Assembly: GCF_000155635.1 (NCBI RefSeq)
Contig: NZ_DS990556.1
Span: forward strand, 374,518 to 438,517
Length of the DNA: 64,000 bases
Reading direction: 5' to 3'
Source of the DNA: Cyanobium sp. PCC 7001
GTDB taxonomy: Bacteria; Cyanobacteriota; Cyanobacteriia; PCC-6307; Cyanobiaceae
The position numbers and the translations under genes are program-made. Of the stretch, positions 36,601-43,395 are shown piece by piece. The notes under the pieces were generated by a model that was not told the origin of the DNA, searched no databases, and saw nothing but the letters and a program-made list of their open reading frames with translations. Position 1 is the first letter of the stretch. Every line of letters begins with the position of its first letter.

Positions 36601-36943
36601 GATGCTGCAGGAGATGAAGATCCCCGAGCTGATCGCCGAAAGCCGCGAGGCCTATGTGGCCACCAGCCTGCGGCTGCTGCAGGATCCAGGCTTCCACGCC
36701 CATGTGAAAGGCCTGGTACGTGAGCGCAAGAGCCGCCTGTTCAACGACCGCCGCGTGGTTGAGGCCTTCCAGGCGGCTGTGGAGGAGCTGGGCCGTAAGC
36801 CCCCGGGCGCTGGCCAGGCCCCTGCCCCCGGCCAGCGAGCCGCCGTAGTGGCGACGCCGCCCGGCGACACCCTTCCTGCCGCGATCGCGAACGCCTCCGC
36901 CTCGCCTGCACCGCCTCTGCCCCATGCCGCCGATGCGGCCTGA
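33620..36943 (+). CDS. Sulfotransferase / TPR / GT41-like glycosyltransferase fusion
   Basis: 1,107 residues with three parts. Residues about 10-245 are a sulfotransferase-family-2-like domain, with PAPS-binding PKASSTLLKRL (25-35) and LRLAVTRHPAERLLSFWHDKL (89-108). A coiled coil (about 270-300) leads into roughly six tetratricopeptide repeats (about 320-560). Residues about 695-1060 resemble the catalytic region of OGT/SPINDLY and HMW1C (GT41): PLRVGVISPH, QAQGWGHPITSGS, ILPRLEYGDFMGLFDIAHHTLDTIDWNGGNSSFQSFSRDCPVLT. GT41 enzymes transfer sugars to protein Ser/Thr or Asn. The protein is cytosolic by sequence. It is first in a cluster facing the adhesin. Confidence 0.8.
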   Translation: MFPSAALSQTVLVVPEGRWLLRPVPKASSTLLKRLAVIAEGRRPPEQAAFGETRPALAVHHPALHGLTRLADLDPAALQQALHGPDWLRLAVTRHPAERLLSFWHDKLHLAEPAYAPLNASIQQSAGEPPERPCRFPAFLAFLDAHWDELRGDGHLTPQFTLLEPGAIAWQPRLDREQLAERLPALLEQRLPPRCRAALKQELSRHGRLHRQRLGRRWQEAFSADGLAIVARRYGDDLAAFGYSLPERAAARVRPLAAADSDALVDPLGQLRDRNRQIAALQIELAAAQQQLAEARAALERPPLPATTIQPCRWPPHNAPEAGLGHLYQALAENRFTEVIDQADGLAAHHPHAGELHYLAGVAAHMQGRHDEAIRRFEAAQAAGFLTPYLLFNAGNACRSRGDTGEGLRLYREALALLPDFPECRHNLALGLIEAGRPEEAEATLRLLLRDQPSWHQAAFQLANLLRSQRREAEAVEAFRLCLQFAPAFPDAWNNLGLAQEALGQRDEAIAYYRQALSIDAGFRPSRQNLAQSLVRQRRHEEALEEFGRFLALDLDVNQQVVGLQGRLGCLCELDRIEQALAEADAQPDPRVRLITRLHVLPVLYRSDAQLAETRTRWAADLQALYDALEGLTAEDPAWPALHAHAWAITNFYLAYQMEDDRPLQELYAGVLDRILRPRLGRFMAPLQQRDPHDPSPLRVGVISPHLINHNGSIWALGWLEGIAAKPGFEIFSYNLAEDEDSGTQRFASLGTYRHLPLRSEDPEPMLQRILDDQLDLLIFTDIGMHPASKVTSVLQLAPVQAQGWGHPITSGSRTMHYFFGAAGMEPPGNEAHYSEELIRLPGTGLHYATPAAVHDGQLLFEKFDLPRGRPLLVSLQSTFKYVPRNDWTYAEIAARHPEALILLVGPLGHPAMAQRLAERLKPHFERRGVAMDDHLRILPRLEYGDFMGLFDIAHHTLDTIDWNGGNSSFQSFSRDCPVLTCPTAFMRGRHTVAMLQEMKIPELIAESREAYVATSLRLLQDPGFHAHVKGLVRERKSRLFNDRRVVEAFQAAVEELGRKPPGAGQAPAPGQRAAVVATPPGDTLPAAIANASASPAPPLPHAADAA

Positions 36944-36981
36944 GCCCACCCTCGCTCGCTCCACCTGCCTCCGAGCCTCCC

Positions 36982-37830
36982 ATGAGCCAGCGTCTGCCGA
37001 TCGGCCACGACCTCGATGCCTACGACGCGGCCTTCTACGCCGACCATCTGCCCAATGCAGGGTTCTTCGCCCACGTGGCCGCCGTGCTGCGGGGCCTGCT
37101 GATCGCGCCCGACCGTTGCCGCGCGGTCGATGTGGGCTGTGGCCATGGCCTGCTGGTGGAGGCCCTGCGAGCCGTCGGCCTGGCCGAGAGCTGGGGCCTG
37201 GAAGGGAGCCAGGCGGCCGAGGCGCTGTGGCCGCCGGAGCAGCGGGATTCCTACCGTTTGGTGGATCTGCGTGACGCCGCCGCCACGGCCGCCGTGCTGC
37301 CGCCCACCGAGCTGGTCAGCTGCCTGGAGGTCGCCGAGCATCTGCCCATGCAGGCGGCCCCGGGGCTGCTGCGCTGCCTGGTGACGCACCGGCCGGGGCT
37401 GGTGCTGTTCGGCGCCGCCACCTGGATGCAGGACCTCGACCGCAACCCCACCCACATCAACGAGCAGGGCCCCGGCTACTGGATCGCGCTCTTCCGCGAG
37501 CTGGGCTATGTGGTGGATGTGCCCAGCACGGTGGCCTTCCGCAACGGGCTTCTCCTCGGCTGCCCCCAGCCCCACGGCAATTGGTGGACCCCCAAGAACG
37601 TGATGCTTCTCCATCCCGCCGAGGCCTCGCCGGCCGAGCTGCCCTACCAGCCGGCCGAGCTCGATCCGCTTGATCCTCCGCTGCTGGAGATCATTCCCGC
37701 CTTCAACGGGGAGGCGATGGACCCGCTCGATGCCCAGGCCGCCGAGCTGATGCGCCAGCGCGACATCTGCGACTACATGCTGCTGGTGAACCGCCACGTG
37801 GCCCGCCAACGGCGGGGTCTGCAGGCCTGA
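36982..37830 (+). CDS. SAM-dependent methyltransferase
   Basis: 282 residues of class I Rossmann methyltransferase. Motif I is CRAVDVGCGHGLLVEALRAVGL (about 47-67) and SCLEVAEHLPMQAAPGLLRCL follows as the post-motif region. The N-terminus DLDAYDAAFYADHLPNAGFFAHVAAVL is typical of methyltransferases in glycan clusters. Start ATG 36982 lies 38 bases after the fusion gene. The acceptor is unknown; a sugar or the adhesin glycan is possible from context. Confidence 0.82.
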   Translation: MSQRLPIGHDLDAYDAAFYADHLPNAGFFAHVAAVLRGLLIAPDRCRAVDVGCGHGLLVEALRAVGLAESWGLEGSQAAEALWPPEQRDSYRLVDLRDAAATAAVLPPTELVSCLEVAEHLPMQAAPGLLRCLVTHRPGLVLFGAATWMQDLDRNPTHINEQGPGYWIALFRELGYVVDVPSTVAFRNGLLLGCPQPHGNWWTPKNVMLLHPAEASPAELPYQPAELDPLDPPLLEIIPAFNGEAMDPLDAQAAELMRQRDICDYMLLVNRHVARQRRGLQA

Positions 37831-37865
37831 TCCAGGCGAGAATCCCGCCCAGTCGCCGGGTTTCC

Positions 37866-38798
37866 GTGCCAGCCAACCCTGCGTCCAGGCACAGCGGGGA
37901 TCAGCGGCCCGTTCTGCTCTGCGACCGGCCCGAAGCGGAGCGGCAGCGCTGGGCCCGCTGGGTGCTCGGCAGCCACAGCGATCAGTTCATCCCCGAGATG
38001 GCGGCGGCGGCGGCGGAGCTCGACGCTGTGGATCCGCTGCACTTCGGCGAACCGGTGCCCAACCCCGGTGCCTGGCCGGACGATCTGGTGGTGGTGGCCT
38101 GCCGCCGCGGCCGCCATTGCCTGGTGGCGGACGGGCCTCTGCCCTGCCGCGTGGTGCTGTTCGACTGGACGGGTGAGGGCCTCGAGCCAGGCACCAATCC
38201 CCAGGGCTGGGAGGTGCTGAGTGTGGCCACCGAGTGCAAGGGCCATCTGATGGAGGAGGCCTGGCGGCGACTCACTCTGCCGCCGGAGGGCCACTACATG
38301 GGCTTCATCGACGACGACGTGCTGCTCAGCACCAGCGCCATCCAGCAGCTGCTGGCGGTGGCCCGCATCCACGGCCTGCTCGCGGCCCAGCCGGCAGTGA
38401 GCTTCAGCAGCAGCCTCTCAGCGGAGTACGGCTGGCTGCGCCAGCGGCCCGGCCTGCTCCTGCACCGTGTGCCGATCGTGGAGATCATGGCGCCCTTCCT
38501 GCGTCGCGACCTGCTCGATCTCGCCCTGCCGTTTGCGGCTGCCATCCGCAGCGGCTACGGGCTGGATCGCTTCGCCCTGCCCCTTTGCGCCGCCCACCTC
38601 GGGGCCTGGCGCTTTGGCGCGGTGGATCTCACGCCCATGAGCCATGTGCGTCGCTTCGGCTCCCTGGAAACCCGCTTCTCCAACGGCCTGCTCAGCAAGG
38701 AGGAAGAACTGCTGGTGCGGTTGCGGCTGATGCGGGCGATGGGCTTCGCGGTGGACGAGGCGCTCTGGCGGCAGCTGGAGGACGCGGTGTCAGTTTGA
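37866..38798 (+). CDS. Putative glycosyltransferase (DUF707-like)
   Basis: 310 residues from a GTG start. HYMGFIDDDVLLSTSAIQQLL has DDD at 149-151, a metal-binding aspartate motif of nucleotide-sugar transferases, and FSSSLSAEYGWLRQRPG and VEIMAPFLRRDLLDLALPF recall DUF707 proteins. The N-terminal part has no motif I recognise. It lies between two methyltransferases in a cluster with a GT41-like fusion, supporting a glycan role. The sugar and acceptor are unknown. Confidence 0.62.
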   Translation: MPANPASRHSGDQRPVLLCDRPEAERQRWARWVLGSHSDQFIPEMAAAAAELDAVDPLHFGEPVPNPGAWPDDLVVVACRRGRHCLVADGPLPCRVVLFDWTGEGLEPGTNPQGWEVLSVATECKGHLMEEAWRRLTLPPEGHYMGFIDDDVLLSTSAIQQLLAVARIHGLLAAQPAVSFSSSLSAEYGWLRQRPGLLLHRVPIVEIMAPFLRRDLLDLALPFAAAIRSGYGLDRFALPLCAAHLGAWRFGAVDLTPMSHVRRFGSLETRFSNGLLSKEEELLVRLRLMRAMGFAVDEALWRQLEDAVSV

Positions 38799-38802
38799 AC
38801 CG

Positions 38803-39393
38803 GTGAGTCTGCTTGGCTCAGCCAGCATGGAGGAGCTGCGCTCAATGATGGACAGCCCGACCCTTTCCGTGGATCTCGGCAGTGGGCCTGATCCAGCCAA
38901 CCCCTTCGGCGCCGACGAGGTGATCGGCATTGACAGTCAGGTGTGCCGTGATGGGGTGCTGCGTTGCTGGATCGGCTTTGAATCCCTCCCGCTCGCCGAC
39001 AACTGTGCCGATGCCGTCACCGCGTTCGATTTCCTCGAGCACCTCCCCCGCGCCATCTGGACAAACGATCGTCTGACCAATCCGTTCATCGAGACGATGA
39101 ACGAGATCTGGAGGATTCTCAAACCAGGTGGAATCCTGCTGGCGCGCACGCCTGCCTATCCCCATCCCGAAGCGTTCCAGGACCCTACCCACGTGAACAT
39201 CATCACCGATACCACGGTGAGCTATTTCGCCCGACGCCGTTCCGCCGATGGTACGCCTGTGGATCCCTGGGGGCCTGCACTTGGGCGCCGCTATGGGTTC
39301 CTCGGTGAGTTCGAGCTGCTCCATCAGGGTTGGGACGGCAGCCACCTGATCTGGAAACTGCGGGCCATCAAGGCGATCAATCTCGTGAACTGA
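38803..39393 (+). CDS. SAM-dependent methyltransferase (small)
   Basis: 196 residues from GTG 38803; ATG 38827 (MEELRSMM) is an alternative. The SAM-binding region is LSVDLGSGPDPANPFGADEVIGID, with ADAVTAFDFLEHLP and MNEIWRILKPGGILLARTPAYPHPEAFQDPTHVNIIT, typical of methyltransferases tied to sugar or glycan islands. Follows the putative glycosyltransferase by 4 bases; a 14-bp duplication covers the stop codon. Confidence 0.78.
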   Translation: MSLLGSASMEELRSMMDSPTLSVDLGSGPDPANPFGADEVIGIDSQVCRDGVLRCWIGFESLPLADNCADAVTAFDFLEHLPRAIWTNDRLTNPFIETMNEIWRILKPGGILLARTPAYPHPEAFQDPTHVNIITDTTVSYFARRRSADGTPVDPWGPALGRRYGFLGEFELLHQGWDGSHLIWKLRAIKAINLVN

Positions 39394-39414
39394 CTGGCCT
39401 TGAACTGACTGGCC
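39386..39414 (+). repeat. 14-bp duplication spanning the methyltransferase stop
   Basis: TGAACTGACTGGCC is repeated exactly at 39386-39399 and 39401-39414. The stop TGA is 39391-39393. Confidence 0.8.
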
Positions 39415-39445
39415 AATAAGTTGGTTACGGCACTTCCTGACCTCG

Positions 39446-39823
39446 TTGTCGAATCCCTGTCCCTCTCTGTTGCAGACCTTGCATCGGGCACTGCCTCTTG
39501 CCCCACTGCTCATGGCCGCTTTGGCCCCTTCGGTACAGGCCCAGCCCCAGGTGCAGGGCAGCCCCATCCTCTCCCTGCTCGAGCAGGGCGCCGGCAGGCT
39601 GCTGTGGATCTATGACGGCATCCGGCATGTGGAGCTTCCCCTCGCTGATGGTCGCGCGGTGATCGGCCTGAGCTGTGAGCGCCAGACCTGGACCCTGTTC
39701 ACGATCGAGCGCAGTGGGAAGGAGGTGTACAGCTTCATGCAAGATCCGGCCTGGGGCTACCAGCCTGCAGGCAGCATCGCCGTCTCCAGATTGTGTACCG
39801 CTCCTCTGGACGTCGCTGAGTGA
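39446..39823 (+). CDS. Secreted hypothetical protein
   Basis: 125 residues from TTG 39446; a methionine inside the hydrophobic stretch is a less likely start. A signal peptide is visible (about 8-32, ending PSVQAQ). The rest is a small beta-rich domain with two cysteines (LSCERQ and SRLCTAP). No family recognised. It follows the glycan cluster, but its own promoter was not found. Confidence 0.55.
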   Translation: MSNPCPSLLQTLHRALPLAPLLMAALAPSVQAQPQVQGSPILSLLEQGAGRLLWIYDGIRHVELPLADGRAVIGLSCERQTWTLFTIERSGKEVYSFMQDPAWGYQPAGSIAVSRLCTAPLDVAE

Positions 39824-40030
39824 CGCCAGGACACAGGCGGGGCCAAGCCTTTTCACTGCTTTCTGGCTAGTGGCCGTGCTCGCCGAGCTCCCGGCAGTGG
39901 CCTACCGCCCTGTGAATAACGAGTTCAGGGCAGGCCCGCCGCCGGCCTGGGCACAGGCTCGGGTCGCGTCTGTCGAACCTGGTCGCGTCTGTCGTTCCTG
40001 ATTTCCTTGACCCGATTCATACCCTTTCCA

Positions 40031-40046
40031 TACCCTGAGAAGGGTA
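40031..40046. promoter_or_regulatory. Small inverted repeat TACCCT-GAGA-AGGGTA
   Basis: A perfect 6-bp stem with a GAGA loop, flanked by further CCCT/AGGG copies, about 70 bases before the next gene. Too weak for a terminator, possibly an operator. Nothing else is evident in the 289-base gap 39824-40112. Confidence 0.25.
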
Positions 40047-40112
40047 GGGTCTGATGACGCTCTCGCTGGAAGCGTCGGCCTGCTGCTTTCCTCTACCTCA
40101 ACGTCCTGACCC

Positions 40113-40856
40113 TTGACGTCCCCTCTCCGCTCACTCGGCTCTGTGGCCGGCTCCGCCCTGTTGTTGTTCAGTGCGGTGTCCGCCGTGCCCTCCGCCGCTC
40201 TCGCCGAAGTGCTGGTGAAGGCGCAGGGTCGCTGCAAGCTTGTGAGCGGTGGTTATGAGGCCTTCAACGGCCATTGCACCTTCAAGCACAAGCAGGCTGG
40301 CAACACCGATGCCTTCGTGGTGAAGCTCGATGATGGAACAGACTTTATCTTCCGCGGGCCCAGTCCCCAGGCGCTGTCGGTTCAGACCTACCGCGGCATC
40401 GTCAACGTCAAGCACAACACCAAGAATGATCACGACGTGTTCGTGTGGCAGGACGGTGAAAAGCGCCGCCTTTCGGTGAAGCTCGATCACGTGCAGAACC
40501 CGAATGCCAGGTTCGACGACGACTCCAGCAAGGCCAATGTGGCCGCCATCGCCGGAGGTGCCGCTGCCGTGGCCCTGCTCGGCGCGATCATCGCTGGGCA
40601 GAACAGCCAGGCTGCTCCTGAGCCGGCCCGGGTCGGTGCGCCGGTGAGCGAGTTGCAGTCGCTGCTGGGGGCACGCGGTTCCAGCGCCGAAGCGGAACTC
40701 ACCCGCAGAAGCTACAGCTATCGCGGCGGCGATCAACTGGGAGACAGTGCCTTCACCTACTGGCAGCAGCCCAGAACCAACAACTGCGTGGCTGTGCGCA
40801 CCACCGATGGCCGCTATCAGTCGATCACCTACACCGAAGCCCAGCGCTGCCGCTGA
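40113..40856 (+). CDS. Secreted hypothetical protein (247 aa)
   Basis: Begins with TTG at 40113; a signal peptide is clear (about 1-31, ending SAALA). The mature N-terminal half (VLVKAQGRCKLVSGGYEAFNGHCTFKHKQAGNTDAFVVKLDDGTDFIFRG) has two cysteines and a beta pattern. A glycine/alanine hydrophobic helix lies near 148-168 (VAAIAGGAAAVALLGAIIAG), then a C-terminal domain with Cys pairs (NNCVAV; AQRCR). Periplasmic or membrane-associated. No function recognised. Confidence 0.65.
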   Translation: MTSPLRSLGSVAGSALLLFSAVSAVPSAALAEVLVKAQGRCKLVSGGYEAFNGHCTFKHKQAGNTDAFVVKLDDGTDFIFRGPSPQALSVQTYRGIVNVKHNTKNDHDVFVWQDGEKRRLSVKLDHVQNPNARFDDDSSKANVAAIAGGAAAVALLGAIIAGQNSQAAPEPARVGAPVSELQSLLGARGSSAEAELTRRSYSYRGGDQLGDSAFTYWQQPRTNNCVAVRTTDGRYQSITYTEAQRCR

Positions 40857-41074
40857 CGATCCGAAGCGGGTCTGAAACACCGCTCACAGCCTGAGGTGTT
40901 TCTGTTGGGTCTCGCCCCACCAGGAACACCTCTGTCCTGTGCGCGACTGTCCACAGCCAGGCCCATCGACAGAACGCCGAATGCACGGCCTCTCCAGCTG
41001 GAGAACTGTGAACCGTGCTTGCTGCCGCGTGAATCACCGATGAAACTGAAAAGGCACAACACTGGGCTGGCCAG

Positions 41075-41281
41075 ATGACAGTCGGCGACATCTTTCGCAT
41101 CATTCTTGCCTTCATCCTGCCGCCCTTGGCCGTTGCCACTCAGGTGGGCGTCACAGGCGCCTTCTGGTTGAACTTGCTGTTCTGGCTGCTCAGCTTTGGC
41201 GCGCTGGGCCTTCCGCTGATGGGCATCATGTGGCCGGTGGCCATCGCGCATGCCATCTACATCATCGTGACCCGGAAATAA
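41075..41281 (+). CDS. YqaE/Pmp3 family membrane protein
   Basis: 68 residues, two transmembrane helices, matching the Pmp3/YqaE pattern (IFRIILAFILPPLAVATQVG...FWLNLLFWLLSFGALGLPLMGIMWPVAIAHAIYII). Family members are small stress-linked proteolipids of the inner membrane. The ATG overlaps the TGA of a 12-codon open frame starting at 41041, which might be a leader peptide, but that is weak. The gap 40857-41074 holds nothing else I can support. Confidence 0.8.
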   Translation: MTVGDIFRIILAFILPPLAVATQVGVTGAFWLNLLFWLLSFGALGLPLMGIMWPVAIAHAIYIIVTRK

Positions 41282-41285
41282 GCCA

Positions 41286-41328
41286 CTGCACCCGGCAGCC
41301 GCTGCACCCGGCAGCCGCTGCATCCAGG
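41286..41328 (+). repeat. 16-bp tandem repeat after yqaE
   Basis: CTGCACCCGGCAGCCG at 41286-41301 is repeated exactly at 41302-41317 and degenerates in a partial third copy. It begins five bases after the YqaE stop. Confidence 0.8.
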
Positions 41329-41437
41329 CGAGGCTCACGCGTGCTGCTGTTGCAGCTCATTGGGGGCGGTGTGCACCTTGCCCCTGTGACCGCTCGGCTC
41401 CACTGCTTGCCAGGCTGGGCTGAGTCACATCCGGCCC

Positions 41438-42466
41438 ATGCGTGCCATCGGCTATCAGGCCCCGGCTTCGTTGGACGATCCGCTCTACCTGCAGGATCTG
41501 GACCTCCCGGAACCCCATCCCGCCGAGCGCGACCTGCTGGTGGCGATCGAAGCGGTGGGGGTGAACCCGGTGGATGGCAAGGTGCGGGCCCGCGAGCTTC
41601 CCCCGAGCGGCGGCTGGCGCATCCTTGGCTGGGATGCCGTGGGGTGCATCAGGGCCCTGGGCCCGGGCGTGGAGGGCTTCCGGCCCGGTGAGCGGGTCTG
41701 GTACGCCGGCGCCCTGCAGCGTCAGGGCTGCAATGCGGAACTGCACTGCGTGGACCACCGGCTGGTGGCCCGGGCCCCGGAGCGGCTGGGACCCGCGGAG
41801 GCCGCCGCAATGCCCCTCACCAGCATCACGGCCTGGGAGCTGCTGTTCGAACGCCTGCGCCTGCCCCAGGATCCCGAAGCCTCCCGGGGACAGTGCCTCC
41901 TGGTCGTCGGTGCCGCCGGTGGGGTGGGCTCGATGCTGCTGCAGCTGGCCCGCGCCCTCACCGGGCTGACGCTGGTGGGCACGGCCTCACGGCCCGAGAG
42001 CCGCGCCTGGGCCCTGCGCATGGGCGCCCATCACGTGGTGGACCACCACCGGCCGCTGCGACCCCAGCTGGAGGCCCTGGGGATCCCGGCGGTGCAGTGG
42101 GTGGCGAGCCTCACCCACACCGACCGGCACTTCGAGGCCCTGGTGAACCTGCTCGCCCCCCAGGGAGCCCTGGCCCTGATCGACGACCCCGACCCCGCCG
42201 CCATCAACGTGCTGGCCCTCAAGCGCAAGAGCCTGGCGCTCCACTGGGAGCTGATGTTCACCCGCTCGCTCTACGCCACGCCGGATCTGGCCGAGCAGGG
42301 CCAGATCCTCCAACGGGTGGCCGAGCTGGTGGATCGGGGCGTGCTGGTCAGCACCCTGCGGGAGCCGCCGGCTGCGATCACGGCCGCGAACCTCCACCGG
42401 TCGCACCGCCGCCTCGCCTCCCACCGGATGATCGGCAAGCTGGTGCTGGAGGGGTTCAGCGCCTGA
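41438..42466 (+). CDS. Zinc-type alcohol dehydrogenase / quinone oxidoreductase family protein
   Basis: 342 residues of the medium-chain reductase fold (ZADH1-like): an N-terminal GroES domain (VAIEAVGVNPVDGKVRARE; LGWDAVGCIRALGPGVEGFRPGERVWYAGA) and NADPH-binding CLLVVGAAGGVGSMLLQLARALTGLTLVGTA. The catalytic zinc cysteines of true alcohol dehydrogenases are not apparent, so it belongs to the zinc-free quinone-oxidoreductase side. Substrate unknown. It converges on the peroxiredoxin gene. Confidence 0.85.
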   Translation: MRAIGYQAPASLDDPLYLQDLDLPEPHPAERDLLVAIEAVGVNPVDGKVRARELPPSGGWRILGWDAVGCIRALGPGVEGFRPGERVWYAGALQRQGCNAELHCVDHRLVARAPERLGPAEAAAMPLTSITAWELLFERLRLPQDPEASRGQCLLVVGAAGGVGSMLLQLARALTGLTLVGTASRPESRAWALRMGAHHVVDHHRPLRPQLEALGIPAVQWVASLTHTDRHFEALVNLLAPQGALALIDDPDPAAINVLALKRKSLALHWELMFTRSLYATPDLAEQGQILQRVAELVDRGVLVSTLREPPAAITAANLHRSHRRLASHRMIGKLVLEGFSA

Positions 42467-42470
42467 GGGC

Positions 42471-43037
42471 TCAGACCTGCAGAGCCTCGAGGGCCGTCAG
42501 CACCTCGGCGCTGTGGAGGCTGGGCCGCACTGCCACCCAGCGCTGCCGCAGCACACCCTGCGGATCGATCAGGAAGGTGTGGCGCTGGGAGAAGGGAGCG
42601 ATCCAGCTGCCGTAACGGGCGCTGACACGGCCGCCCGGGTCGGAGAGCAGCGGGAAGGCCAGCCCCTCGCTGCCGCAGAACTCGCTGTGGGACTCGGCAT
42701 CGTCGGCGCTGACGCCGACCACGGCGGCCCCGGCGGCGCGGAAGCGGGCCAGATCCCTCTGGAAACCCCGGGCCTCCAGGGTGCAACCACTGGTGAAGTC
42801 GCGCGGATAGAAGTAGAGCACCAGCCACTGGCCCCTGAAGTCCTCCAGGCCCAGCTCGGCCGCTTCGGCCTTGCCACCGTCAGCCGGCACGACTCCCGCC
42901 AGCCTGAAGGCAGGCGCGGGCTGATCGAGCGCTGGCAGGGTGCCGCCGAGGGCCCTGGCCGCAGCTGGTCGCAGCAGGCCGGTTGCAAGGAACCCCGCGC
43001 CGGTGATGGCCAGGCGGAGCAGGTGGCGCCTCAGCAT
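42471..43037 (-). CDS. PrxQ/BCP-type peroxiredoxin with export signal
   Basis: 188 residues. An N-terminal MLRRHLLRLAITGAGFLATG is an RR-containing signal, pointing to the thylakoid lumen or periplasm. The peroxidase core has Cys85 in YFYPRDFTSGCTLEARGF and SADDAESHSEFCGSEGLAFPLLSD. PrxQ normally has a resolving cysteine five residues after the first; here that residue is Arg90, so disulfide chemistry must use another cysteine (perhaps Cys121) or a one-Cys mechanism. It reduces hydroperoxides. Start ATG 43037 is the one giving the signal. Confidence 0.88.
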   Translation of the reverse strand: MLRRHLLRLAITGAGFLATGLLRPAAARALGGTLPALDQPAPAFRLAGVVPADGGKAEAAELGLEDFRGQWLVLYFYPRDFTSGCTLEARGFQRDLARFRAAGAAVVGVSADDAESHSEFCGSEGLAFPLLSDPGGRVSARYGSWIAPFSQRHTFLIDPQGVLRQRWVAVRPSLHSAEVLTALEALQV

Positions 43038-43084
43038 CGGGTGATCCAGCCCGCAGGGTTCGGCCGGTAAGGAACCCGGTGCGT

Positions 43085-43321
43085 TCAGAGCTTGGCCAGG
43101 TTCACGCCCAGTTCCTTGGCGTAGGCCCCCAGACCCTTCTTCTGGATGGTGCGCAGAGCGCGGGTGGACACCCGCAGCCTCACGAAGCGGTTGCCCTCGG
43201 CCCACCACAGGCGCCGCTCCTGCAGGTTCACCTGCTGGAGCTTCTTGGTGCGCACATGGGAGTGGGAGACGGCCATGCCGTTGTTGGCGCGCTTGCCGGT
43301 GAGCTGGCAGACCCGGGACAT
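43085..43321 (-). CDS. rpmB: 50S ribosomal protein L28
   Basis: 78 residues starting [21 protein letters not shown], with [38 protein letters not shown]. This is the bL28 sequence; the protein is part of the 50S subunit. It stands between htpG and the peroxiredoxin gene on the same strand. Confidence 0.95.
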   Translation of the reverse strand: MSRVCQLTGKRANNGMAVSHSHVRTKKLQQVNLQERRLWWAEGNRFVRLRVSTRALRTIQKKGLGAYAKELGVNLAKL

Positions 43322-43395
43322 GACCTACAACCGTTCAGAACAACCTCTGGGCATCAGCCCAAGCGAAGACTTTATCAAATGGAATGGGCCCCGCT

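Noticed and set aside
40896-41078. 60-codon frame before yqaE
   Set aside because: Rare start, no domain and no ribosome-binding site; at most a leader for yqaE.
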